Shown: positions 57,146 to 64,000 of the stretch, in pieces | How positions within the stretch are numbered: position 1 is the stretch's first letter | How the letters are laid out: every line of letters begins with the position of its first letter | Origin: Actinoplanes couchii | Lineage (GTDB): Bacteria; Actinomycetota; Actinomycetes; Mycobacteriales; Micromonosporaceae | Direction of reading: 5' to 3' | Assembly: GCF_016862075.1 (NCBI RefSeq) | Contig: NZ_BOMG01000116.1 | Span: forward strand, 1 to 64,000 | DNA length: 64,000 nt | The notes under the pieces: model-generated | Seen by the model: only the letters and a program-made list of their open reading frames with translations | Databases searched by the model: none | Told to the model about the DNA's origin: nothing | Translations under genes and position numbers: made by a program

Positions 57146-57442
57146 CAGATCGTCGTGACTCCGGGACCAGGGCAGATCGTAGTGACTCTGCGACCTGGGC
57201 GGATCGTGGTGACCACGTGACCTGGGCGGATCGTGGTGACCACGTGACCTGAGCGGATCGTAGTGACTCTGCGACCTGGACGGATCGTGGTGACCACGTG
57301 ACCTGGGCGGATCGTCGTGGCTTCGGGACCTGAGCGGATCGTGGTGACTCTGCGACCTGAGCGGATCGCCGTGATCCCGCGACCTGAGCGGATCATCGTG
57401 ACTTTGCGACCCGGGTGGATCGCCGTCGTCCGCGAACGCGGC
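57146..57442 (+). repeat. Eleven-unit 27-bp array in a gene-free region
   Basis: Units start at 57146, 57173, 57200 and every 27 bp to 57416. They share CGGATCGTnGTGA and GACCTG. Units 3, 4 and 6 are almost identical. Both strands give open nonapeptide repeats, but I see no start or conserved protein. The region 57064-57558 holds only this array and the leader of the next gene. Confidence 0.88.
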
Positions 57443-57558
57443 GGGCTGCCGTCGCCTGCTCGGAACCCTGTGCATCGCCGTCAACCTGGACCGCGGCTGG
57501 AGCGTCGGTAGATCCGGCCACAGCCGCGATGCCGTCACATTTTTATCTTGGAGGGGCC

Positions 57559-58506
57559 GTGTTTCATCCGGGAGAACGAGCGCTACAGGAACAAGCCGGC
57601 GTCGACCGGGCGGGCTGGGGGTCGGCGGGAGTCGGAACGGACATTCCGCTGGTCGCGGCCCAGTTCCTCACTCAGCAACGGCTCGTCGTGATCGCGGCTG
57701 CCGACGACACCGGCGCGGTCTGGGCCACTGCACTCAGCGGTCCGCCCGGCTTCACCCGGGCGCGCGACGAGCACACGATCCTCGTCAACCGGTTGCCGAA
57801 GCCGCCTCTGGAGGGACTCTTCGACCACGAACGGGACATCGGCATGATCGCCATCGAGCCGGCCCGCCGTCGCCGGATGCGTATCAACGGGCTTGCTCAT
57901 GTTGACGGCACGAATCTAGTCGTCAACACGAACCAGGTGTATGCCAACTGCCCCAAGTACATCCAGACCCGTACACCCCATGATGTTGATCGGTCGTCAA
58001 GTGTTGATTCAGTTGTCCATGTTGATCCGGTCTCGGCCGGCGGGATCAACATGAGCAACACGCTGTCTGACGCCCAACAGCGGTGGGTCAACACCGCGGA
58101 CACCTTCTTCGTCGGTACGCGTGCCGACCAGCTCGGGGCGGACGCGTCCCATCGCGGCGGCAACCCCGGATTCACGGTGGCGTCGGCGAGCCGGATCACG
58201 TGGCCGGAGTACGTCGGCAACGGCATGTTCATGACGCTCGGCAACCTGCTCCTGAACCCCCGAAGCGGGTTGCTGTTCCTGGACTGGCAGACGGGCGCGG
58301 CCCTGCACGTGACCGGTCATGCCCATATCGACGACAGTCCGTCCCGCTCCGCGGCCGTGCCCGGCGCCGAACGCCTCGTCGACCTGACGGTCGACCGGGT
58401 GGTCCAGGTCGAGGGCGTGCTCCCGCAGCCCTGGACGTTCGGCGAATACTTCCGCCACAACCCACGCGTGGCCCAGCCGACGGAGTTAGCCCGGACCCGC
58501 CAGTAA
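57559..58506 (+). CDS. Pyridoxamine 5'-phosphate oxidase-fold (flavin-binding) protein
   Basis: The 315-residue protein resembles two-part PNPOx-like flavin-nucleotide-binding proteins: VAAQFLTQQRLVVIAAADDTGAVWATAL (near 35-60), GMIAIEPARRRRMRINGLA (near 97-115), and later LGNLLLNPRSGLLFLDWQTG, the beta-barrel strands of the split-barrel fold. GTG 57559 has GGAGGGG upstream. An 18-bp in-frame repeat with a TGTTGAT core (57984-58037) encodes VDRSSS, VDSVVH and VDPVSA, interrupting the domain. The last codons begin a downstream array. Confidence 0.85.
   Translation: MFHPGERALQEQAGVDRAGWGSAGVGTDIPLVAAQFLTQQRLVVIAAADDTGAVWATALSGPPGFTRARDEHTILVNRLPKPPLEGLFDHERDIGMIAIEPARRRRMRINGLAHVDGTNLVVNTNQVYANCPKYIQTRTPHDVDRSSSVDSVVHVDPVSAGGINMSNTLSDAQQRWVNTADTFFVGTRADQLGADASHRGGNPGFTVASASRITWPEYVGNGMFMTLGNLLLNPRSGLLFLDWQTGAALHVTGHAHIDDSPSRSAAVPGAERLVDLTVDRVVQVEGVLPQPWTFGEYFRHNPRVAQPTELARTRQ
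57984..58037 (+). repeat. Three in-frame 18-bp TGTTGAT units
   Basis: TGTTGAT occurs at 57984, 58002 and 58020, exactly 18 bp apart, inside the coding region. The same core is spaced 19-20 bp in the noncoding array at 55447-55542. Confidence 0.7.
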
Positions 58507-58756
58507 GCCGCCTCCCCGAGACGACCCCAATCTGCTCCTGGGCTGGTCTTCCTGAGCTGGTCCGGACCAGCCTCGGGTGTTTTCTGAGCTGGTCCGGACC
58601 AGCCTTGGGCGTTTTCTGAGCTGGTCTGCGCCGGTCCCCGGGCAGTTTCCTGAGCCAGTCCAAACCAAGCCCCTGGGCTGTTTCCCGAGCTGGTCCGAAC
58701 CTGTCTCCAGGCCGCTGTCCCGAGCTGGGTCTGACCTGAGCTCGAACTGCTTTCCT
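58483..58756 (+). repeat. Eight 32-36 bp units anchored on the stop of the flavin-fold gene
   Basis: Units begin GAG and contain a GGTCCGGACC-like core: 58483 (contains TAA, 58504-58506), 58518, 58554, 58586, 58618, 58652, 58687 and 58722. Units at 58554 and 58586 are 32 bp and differ at two positions. Confidence 0.8.
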
Positions 58757-59065
58757 AGACCGCCCCGGCTGCTCCTGAGTTGCCCCGGTGAGTCCGATTC
58801 GGACCGTGCCGCCCCGTCCGTCAACCGTTCGATTCCGGGCGGATCAGGTCCGGGTCAATGGGGTGGGTCCTCGGTAACGGTCGCATCCGGCCGGCGGTCG
58901 CTGGGCGGCCGGGACCAGCGGCAGGGCCAGCCCACCGGCGAACATCGCGGTGAAGTCGCATCCGGCCCAGTGGTCGCTGGGCGGCCGGGACGCCTGGTTT
59001 CTGATGCGCGCCTCGGCCGCTTGACTCTCGACCAAGTCGAGGCTTCAGGCTTTCCGTTGCGACGC
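58757..59065. other. Gene-free stretch with a 35-bp direct repeat
   Basis: No gene. A direct repeat of about 35 bp (GTCGCATCCGGCC at 58879 and again at 58957, each ending GGTCGCTGGGCGGCCGGGA) is the only structure seen. Confidence 0.6.
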
Positions 59066-59115
59066 CTGGATCGCGGAGTCCAGGGATGAGCTGGATCGCG
59101 GAGTTCAGGGATGAG
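59066..59115 (+). repeat. 25-bp tandem duplication before a start codon
   Basis: Copies 59066-59090 and 59091-59115 (CTGGATCGCGGAG, then TCAGGGATGAG) differ at 1 of 25 bases and end 10 bp before GTG 59126. Confidence 0.8.
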
Positions 59116-59125
59116 AGGGGGAGCC

Positions 59126-59617
59126 GTGTCGGACATGACCGATAAGCAGCCGGATGAGATCTTGGCCGCTATGGGGGCAGCGGTCGAGCTGGGGCGGGAT
59201 GGGGACCGGCCAGGAGCCAGGGATGCGCTGACCCGGCTGTGGGAGCGGGCCAGCGTGGACGGTGACGCGATGCATCGGTGCAGCATCGCCCACTACCTCG
59301 CCGATCTTCAGGACTCGCCGGCCGACGAGTTGATGTGGGACGAGCGGGCCCTGGCCGCGGTCACCGACCTCGATGACGAGCGGGTGCGCCGGGTCCACGA
59401 CTCCATGCGGGTTCGCGCCTTCCTGCCCTCACTCCATCTCAACCTGGCTGACGTGCACCGTCGTCTCGGCAACATCGGAGAGGCTCGGGAGCACCTGGCC
59501 GCGGCGACGAAGGAGGTCGACGCGCTTCCGGACGACGACTACGGATCCATGATGCTGGGCGCTCTCGATCGGGTACGCGAGGCGCTCGACTCCGGTCCGC
59601 AGGACGTTGACCAGTAG
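59126..59617 (+). CDS. TPR-like helical protein
   Basis: The 163-residue all-helical protein has paired helices such as RPGARDALTRLWERASV, HRCSIAHYLADLQD and LHLNLADVHRRLGNIGEAREHLAAATKE, the last a good TPR unit. It probably binds a partner protein. GTG 59126 has GAGGGGGAG upstream. It has no obvious operon partner. Function unknown. Confidence 0.8.
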   Translation: MSDMTDKQPDEILAAMGAAVELGRDGDRPGARDALTRLWERASVDGDAMHRCSIAHYLADLQDSPADELMWDERALAAVTDLDDERVRRVHDSMRVRAFLPSLHLNLADVHRRLGNIGEAREHLAAATKEVDALPDDDYGSMMLGALDRVREALDSGPQDVDQ

Positions 59618-59826
59618 TTTCGCAGTCGCCGGATCGGTGTCGTCCGCCGCGTCGGCCTCCGGCCGTTTGACCGGAGCGCACCCGGATGCGCCCACAGGTG
59701 GGCCGGAGATCGGTCTGGCCGTCGATCGGGGTCGGAGATCCGGTCTGTTCGGCGACCTCGGTGGAAGGGCGGTCTGCCGTTGGCAGATTTGTTGTCGGTG
59801 CGAGGGGAGGGGTGCCTACCGTCGGG

Positions 59827-59860
59827 TGATGAGCGAGGTCGTGTGATGAGCGAGGTGGTT
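59827..59860 (+). repeat. 17-bp tandem duplication of a translation start
   Basis: GTGATGAGCGAGGTCGT (59827-59843) is followed by GTGATGAGCGAGGTGGT (59844-59860). The first ATG (59829) gives the five-residue frame MSEVV, whose TGA (59844-59846) overlaps the real ATG (59846). GCGAGG of copy 1 can serve as the ribosome site for copy 2. Confidence 0.8.
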
Positions 59861-60547
59861 CCGGGGCTGCACATGGTCGGGTTTCCGGTCGGGCACGCCT
59901 ATCTGTGGTGCGGGCCCGACGGGCTCACGCTGATCGACTCCGGGGTGCCCGGATCTGCCGGGGCGATTGCCGCGGCTGTCGAGCGGCTCGGCTACCGGCG
60001 GTCCGATCTGCGGCGGCTGCTGTTGACGCACTTTCATGAGGACCATGTCGGATCGGCGGCTGAGATCGCTGCCTGGGGTGACGTCACCGTGTGCGCGCAT
60101 GCGGCCGACGCTCCGGTGATCCGTGGTGAGGTGGCCGGGCCCGTGCCCCGGCTCGCGGGCTGGGAGGAGGAGTTGATGCGGCAGGTGAAGGCGGGGATGC
60201 CTTCGAGGCCGCCGGAGCCGGTCCGGGTGGATCACGAGCTCGGTGACGGTGACCGGATCGATCTCGGTGGTGGGGTCGAGGCGGTGGTGGTGGCGGTTCC
60301 CGGGCACACGCCGGGGAGCGTGGCCTTTCACCTGCCGGGACAGCGGGTTCTGCTGACCGGTGACGCCATCGCGCGTAGTCCGGCCGGTGACGTCATGCTG
60401 GGGACGTTCAACGTCGATCCGGTGATGGCCGCCGCCTCGTTCCGGCTACAGGCGCAACTGGATGTGGACGTCGCCTGCTTCGGGCACGGCGAGCCGTTGA
60501 TCGGCAACGCCGGGGCTCAGCTGCGAGCCGCCGCGCCGGCCGGCTGA
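59846..60547 (+). CDS. Metallo-beta-lactamase fold hydrolase
   Basis: The 233-residue MBL-fold protein has THFHEDHVGS (HxHxDH, near residue 60), a later His in VPGHTPGSV, the bridging Asp in LLTGDAIARS, and a final His in CFGHGEPL. It binds two metals and hydrolyses a thioester, lactone or similar bond. The start is fixed at ATG 59846, the second copy of a duplicated start. Its last codons are duplicated after the stop. Confidence 0.93.
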   Translation: MSEVVPGLHMVGFPVGHAYLWCGPDGLTLIDSGVPGSAGAIAAAVERLGYRRSDLRRLLLTHFHEDHVGSAAEIAAWGDVTVCAHAADAPVIRGEVAGPVPRLAGWEEELMRQVKAGMPSRPPEPVRVDHELGDGDRIDLGGGVEAVVVAVPGHTPGSVAFHLPGQRVLLTGDAIARSPAGDVMLGTFNVDPVMAAASFRLQAQLDVDVACFGHGEPLIGNAGAQLRAAAPAG

Positions 60548-60576
60548 TAGCGAGCCGCCGCGCCGGCCGGCTGAGA
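60523..60576 (+). repeat. 27-bp duplication over the MBL stop codon
   Basis: Copies 60523-60549 (contains the TGA, 60545-60547) and 60550-60576 differ at 1 base. The second copy ends 2 bp before the convergent GGDEF-EAL stop. Confidence 0.85.
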
Positions 60577-60577
60577 G

Positions 60578-63121
60578 TCAGGAGGCCTCACGGCGATCGG
60601 TGTGCAGCATGTCGGAGATGGTCTCCGGCAGTAGTGGGCGGGCGAAGTGGAAGCCCTGCACGAGGCGGTAACCCAACTCGTACAGGCGGCGGGCCTGGTC
60701 TTCGGTTTCCACGCCTTCGGCCACGGTGCGCAGGCCCAGAGTGTCGGCTATGCCGGTCAGGGCCACCGCTATCGCCTCCTGCTGTGGGGTGCCGTTCAGA
60801 CCGTCGACGAAGCTCTTGTCGACCTTGATGACGTCTACGGGGCAGGTTCGCAGCAGCCCCAGGGAGGAGTGGCCGGTGCCGAAATCGTCCAGGGCGATGC
60901 TGACGCCCAGTGCGTGCAGGGCGTCCACCGTGGCCAGGGCCCGGCCTCCGCCGAAGACGGCGGTTTCGGTGATCTCCACGGTCAGCTGGTGGGGTGGCAC
61001 GCCGTGCCGGGCCAGAGCGGCGGCGATCACGTCCGGCAGCGCCGGATCCAGTAGCTGGCGTGCGGAGACGTTGACCGCCACCGAGTTCAGGGACGGCCAG
61101 GCGGTGGCCTGCGCGCAGACCGTGTCGATGATCCATTCGCCGAGTTCGATGATCAGGCCGGTGTCCTCGGCCACCGGGATGAAGTCGGCGGGGGAGGCGT
61201 TGCGCCAGCGGATCAGGGATTCGACGCCCACCGTGCGGCCGGACGGCAGTTCCACGATCGGCTGGTACAGCATGTGGAACTCGTTCTCGGTCAACGCCCG
61301 GCGCATGTCGGCGGCGATCGTGGCCCGTCGGCTGACCCGGCTCCGGAGCGTCGCGTCCCAGCGGACCAGGTGCTGGCCGGGCTGGGCAGCGGCTTCCCGC
61401 AGGGCGATCTCCGCCTGCCGGTAGAGGTCGCCGTCTCCGGTCACCGGATCGGGCGGGACGCCGATCGGTTCGGCGAGGGGTGCGGTCGCCTCGGCGGGAG
61501 CGGCTACCGATCCGGAGGTTGCGAGCGGTCCCGGTGATGCAAGCGTTCCGGGTGGGCTGGATGAGCTGGGGGAATCGGGCAGGACGATTGGACTAGGCGG
61601 GCTGGATGGGTCAGGTAGCGCGGATGTACTGGTCAGCGCGGATGAACCAGGTAGCGCGGATGGAACAGATAGGGCGGGCGGGTCAGGTAGGGCGGGTGGA
61701 ACAGATGGGGCGGGCGGGTCAGGTAGCGCGGGTGGAACAGATAGAGCGGATGGATCAGGTAGGGCGGACGGATCGAGTGGGGCGGGTGTGGCTGTGGCCA
61801 AGCCGACCGAGATATCGATGAGCAGCTCGTAACCGTTGGCGTGCAGCGGGTCGGTGGTGGAGGCGAGGAGGCGTTCGGTGAACGGTTCCTCGGCGGGTAG
61901 CAGCAGGCCGAACTCGTCGCCGCCCAGGCGGGCTACCACCGATCGGTCGCCGGCCAGGGTCACCAGGCGGTGGGCGAACGCTATGAGCAGCGCGTCGCCG
62001 GTCTTCGGGCCGAGGCCGTCGTTGATCGAGCGGAAGTCCCGCAGGTCGACCAGGAGCACGGTGTGTGCGCGTACCGCCGCCTCGGCGAAGTATCGGCGGC
62101 TGTAAAGGCCGGTCAGCTCGTCGTGCATGGCCTGGTGGGCGACCGTTTCCAGCAGCGTGGTGTTCTCGGCCAGGGCGAGTGCCTGCCGGGCCACCACGAG
62201 CAGCAGCAACAGGGTCATCCCGGTGACGTGCACGCTGCTCAGGGTGCCGGTGCTCAGGTAGACGCCGGCGGTCAGCAGGCTGGTCAGGCCGGTGGCGACC
62301 AGCGGTACCGCGCTGCCCCGGCGGTACAACGGTGGCAGCGTCATCCGCGCCGGCGGGCGCGACCGGTGCTGGGCGCGGGCGGCGAGCACCCCGAACAGAC
62401 CGACGAACGGTAATACGGCGGCGCTGCCGCTCAGGTGCGGCCACGGTTGCAGGACGGTCATCAGGGCCGCGGACAACGGCCCGGTGACGCCGATCGGGGA
62501 CAGCCACCACAGCGACGCCTTCGGCACCGGGCTGCGGCCGATCGTCATGATCTTGACGATGACCATCACACCGGCGATCCCGATGGCGCTCATCGACAGG
62601 TTCAGCCACCAGGCCGACGCGTGCCCGCCGAACCGGCCGACCGCCCAGCCGAGGTACTGCCAGCCGACGATCCCGGCGGCCACCCCGACGACCGCCACAT
62701 CCAGTACGGCCGTCGCCACCTGCCGCCACGTCCGCCCCTCGCCGGGCAGCCGCATCAGCGCGACGATCGCCATCGTGGTGCCGATCACATAGAGCAGCAG
62801 GGTGCGCGGCCCGATCGAGGGCATCCCGTCGTACGGCAGGGTGGTCACGTCGACGACCTGGCTCACCGCGGCGACCTGGATCGCGGCCATCGCGAAGCCG
62901 ATCCGCCGCCAGAACAGGCGCAGGTCCCCGGTGGCGTCCGCGGCGGCGCGCAGGAACGCGGCGGCGGCCAGACCCGGCCCGGCCAGCGCCGGAACCCACA
63001 CCAGCAGGTTCGGGAGGCCGACCCGGATGCCGAGCAGGATCAGGAGCACCTCGGCGACGGCCAGGAGGATCGCCAGCGGGACGAGTGCCCTGCCCAACCC
63101 CGCCTCCCGCAAGACCGACAT
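60578..63121 (-). CDS. Membrane GGDEF-EAL protein with a Pro/Ser/Ala repeat insertion
   Basis: The 847-residue protein has about nine helices (10-290), a GGDEF domain with HDELTGLYSRRYF and the intact RLGGDEFGLLLP (near 400), and an EAL domain from about 615. The EAL motif reads VGVESL (Ala to Ser), but the metal-site sets NVSARQL, VEITETA, ALDDFGTGHSS and IKVDKSF are intact, so phosphodiesterase activity is possible. Residues 442-508 are an 18-bp-repeat insertion in the last part of the GGDEF domain. ATG 63121 starts the membrane part; a frame reaching 63412 overlaps the divergent peptidase. Confidence 0.92.
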   Translation of the reverse strand: MSVLREAGLGRALVPLAILLAVAEVLLILLGIRVGLPNLLVWVPALAGPGLAAAAFLRAAADATGDLRLFWRRIGFAMAAIQVAAVSQVVDVTTLPYDGMPSIGPRTLLLYVIGTTMAIVALMRLPGEGRTWRQVATAVLDVAVVGVAAGIVGWQYLGWAVGRFGGHASAWWLNLSMSAIGIAGVMVIVKIMTIGRSPVPKASLWWLSPIGVTGPLSAALMTVLQPWPHLSGSAAVLPFVGLFGVLAARAQHRSRPPARMTLPPLYRRGSAVPLVATGLTSLLTAGVYLSTGTLSSVHVTGMTLLLLLVVARQALALAENTTLLETVAHQAMHDELTGLYSRRYFAEAAVRAHTVLLVDLRDFRSINDGLGPKTGDALLIAFAHRLVTLAGDRSVVARLGGDEFGLLLPAEEPFTERLLASTTDPLHANGYELLIDISVGLATATPAPLDPSALPDPSALSVPPALPDPPAPSVPPALPDPPALSVPSALPGSSALTSTSALPDPSSPPSPIVLPDSPSSSSPPGTLASPGPLATSGSVAAPAEATAPLAEPIGVPPDPVTGDGDLYRQAEIALREAAAQPGQHLVRWDATLRSRVSRRATIAADMRRALTENEFHMLYQPIVELPSGRTVGVESLIRWRNASPADFIPVAEDTGLIIELGEWIIDTVCAQATAWPSLNSVAVNVSARQLLDPALPDVIAAALARHGVPPHQLTVEITETAVFGGGRALATVDALHALGVSIALDDFGTGHSSLGLLRTCPVDVIKVDKSFVDGLNGTPQQEAIAVALTGIADTLGLRTVAEGVETEDQARRLYELGYRLVQGFHFARPLLPETISDMLHTDRREAS
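61597..61794 (-). repeat. Eleven in-frame 18-bp repeats inside the GGDEF-EAL gene
   Basis: 18-bp units from 61597 to 61794, such as ggtagcgcggatggaaca and gatagggcgggcgggtca on the plus strand, encode hexapeptides rich in Pro, Ser, Ala, Leu and Val. They lie between the GGDEF core and its final helix. Confidence 0.85.
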
Positions 63122-63236
63122 TTGCTGTACGTCCAGAAATCGGCACCGGGGCAGGCGAACTGAGCGGCGGGAGTGTGCTGAGCAGGGTGAGTGCGGCCCG
63201 AGTGGCGTTCTTGCCCGGTTCTGAAATGATCGAGCG

Positions 63237-63860
63237 GTGACCGAGCGACGCCCCGTACCTTTCATCGCCGGGGCGGTCGTGACCGTGGCCATCGTCGCCT
63301 CGTCCGTGTTGCTCCTGCTGCCGACGCGGGAACCGGAACCACCACCGGTGCCCGGCCCGCGGCCCGTCTTCCAGATGCCGGTGGCCTGCAAGGAGAACTG
63401 GATCCTCACCACCTATCCGGGCCACGACAATTTCGACATCGACTTCTTCCCGGCCAAGGGCAGGACCTGGGGCCGCCCGATCCTGGCGTCCGCCGCGGGC
63501 GAGGTGATCGAGTCCGGCATCAACGGCACACTCGGCGAGCGAACCCCGGAAAACCCGGACGGACCGTACGGTACGGGCGCCGGGTACTGGGTGAAGATCG
63601 ACCACGGCGGCCTGTGGACCACCCAGTACCTGCACATGCTGGAACCGCCGATGGTGCAGAAGGGGCAGCGGGTCGAGCAGGGACAGCAGCTCGGCAGGAT
63701 CGGCAGCACCGGCAAGTCCGGCGCCCCGCACCTGCACTACGAGCAGCGGGCCGCCGGCGAGAAGATGGAGGCGTACTTCGCGGGCGTCCCGTCCGGCATC
63801 ACCACCGACGACCGGGAGTACGAAGTACGCCGTACCAGCGCCAACTGTGTCCCGAAGTGA
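63237..63860 (+). CDS. Membrane-anchored M23-family peptidase
   Basis: The 207-residue protein has one N-terminal helix (9-28), a Pro-rich linker and a LytM/M23 domain: GHDNFDIDFFPAKGR (metal His63, Asp67-69 region), then GYWVKIDHGGLWTTQYLHM and the HLHYE metal-site His (near 166). It would cut peptidoglycan cross-bridges or activate amidases. The start is GTG 63237. It is divergent from the GGDEF-EAL gene, 115 bp apart. The final Cys in ANCVPK may pair with the Cys in PVACKE. Confidence 0.9.
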   Translation: MTERRPVPFIAGAVVTVAIVASSVLLLLPTREPEPPPVPGPRPVFQMPVACKENWILTTYPGHDNFDIDFFPAKGRTWGRPILASAAGEVIESGINGTLGERTPENPDGPYGTGAGYWVKIDHGGLWTTQYLHMLEPPMVQKGQRVEQGQQLGRIGSTGKSGAPHLHYEQRAAGEKMEAYFAGVPSGITTDDREYEVRRTSANCVPK

Positions 63861-64000
63861 TCAGCGCGGCAAGGTGTACCGCCGCGGCAGCTCGAAGCCA
63901 CGCCGCGCCAACAGCGACCGCAACCGGTCCGGATAGTCGGTGATCATGCCGTCCACCCCGTCGTCGATCAGCTTCGCCATCAGCGGCAGGTCGTCGACGG
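63861..64000 (-). CDS. Glycerophosphodiester phosphodiesterase, C-terminal end (cut by window edge)
   Basis: The visible 45 residues include LMAKLIDDGVDGMITDYPDRLRSLL, the characteristic C-terminal strand and helix of GDPD TIM barrels. The enzyme releases glycerol phosphate from glycerophosphodiesters. The stop (63861-63863) directly follows the stop of the convergent peptidase with no gap. The N-terminal part is outside the window. Confidence 0.88.
   Translation of the reverse strand, partial: VDDLPLMAKLIDDGVDGMITDYPDRLRSLLARRGFELPRRYTLPR

Noticed and set aside
57146..57442. Repeat-protein gene on either strand
   Set aside because: Open frames exist on both strands only because the period is 27; there is no ribosome site, conserved domain or defined start.
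63122..63412. N-terminal extension of the GGDEF-EAL protein
   Set aside because: It overlaps the divergent M23 gene and has no membrane or domain character.

Overview
The window is very GC-rich, uses GTG and TTG starts freely, and carries typical actinobacterial families: PucR, CGNR and MmyB-like regulators, SpoIIE/STAS partner switching, GlsB, GH127, and secreted chitinase and GH43 enzymes. I read it as chromosomal DNA of a filamentous actinobacterium. A member of the Micromonosporaceae (Actinoplanes-like) is my guess, not a demonstrated assignment. I see no rRNA, tRNA, CRISPR array, insertion sequence or prophage. Both ends cut genes: an alcohol dehydrogenase at the left and a glycerophosphodiesterase at the right.

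Layout. 0-8.3 kb: a LacI regulator divergent from a dehydrogenase, a secreted GH-A-clan hydrolase, a HAD phosphatase, an esterase/PucR pair, a TetR regulator divergent from a small membrane protein across a clear operator, and a GT4 glycosyltransferase. 8.3-11.2 kb: a translationally coupled regulator/isochorismatase-like/serine-hydrolase operon. 11.3-15.2 kb: a lipoprotein, then an OmpR-type two-component system convergent with a TAXI binding lipoprotein. 15.3-25 kb: small proteins, CGNR and MBL genes, a TadG-like protein, a multi-PAS histidine kinase lacking its ATPase domain, a chitinase, and a MarR/VOC pair with two operators. 25-33 kb: DinB/AraC, a cyclase-fold protein, the iron operon efeUOB under iron-box-like sites, and a convergent M56/BlaI pair. 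33-46.7 kb: a GGDEF protein, a thymidine kinase, a 1437-residue kinase-receiver-phosphatase-RsbW hub followed by its STAS partner, and a NarL-type two-component pair. 46.9-55.2 kb: a secreted metalloprotease, GH127, GH43 and a large alpha/alpha-barrel enzyme, probably acting together on arabinosylated plant material. 55.4-64 kb: a CGNR/VOC pair with a four-half-site operator, a flavin-binding-fold protein, a TPR-like protein, an MBL enzyme, a GGDEF-EAL protein and an M23 peptidase.

The most unusual property is not a gene. The window holds about twenty short tandem-repeat arrays, each with its own unit sequence, placed at gene boundaries. Many begin inside the last codons of a gene, include its stop codon, and continue downstream as progressively decayed copies (units of 17, 19, 24, 27, 32-36, 41 and 53 bp). 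A second set lies inside coding sequences with periods of 15, 18, 24, 27 or 39 bp, all multiples of three, and falls in surface loops or linkers, including the ATP-lid region of a histidine kinase and the GGDEF domain of a c-di-GMP protein. A third, small set duplicates translation starts. I read this as one ongoing process of local duplication, filtered by the reading frame inside genes.
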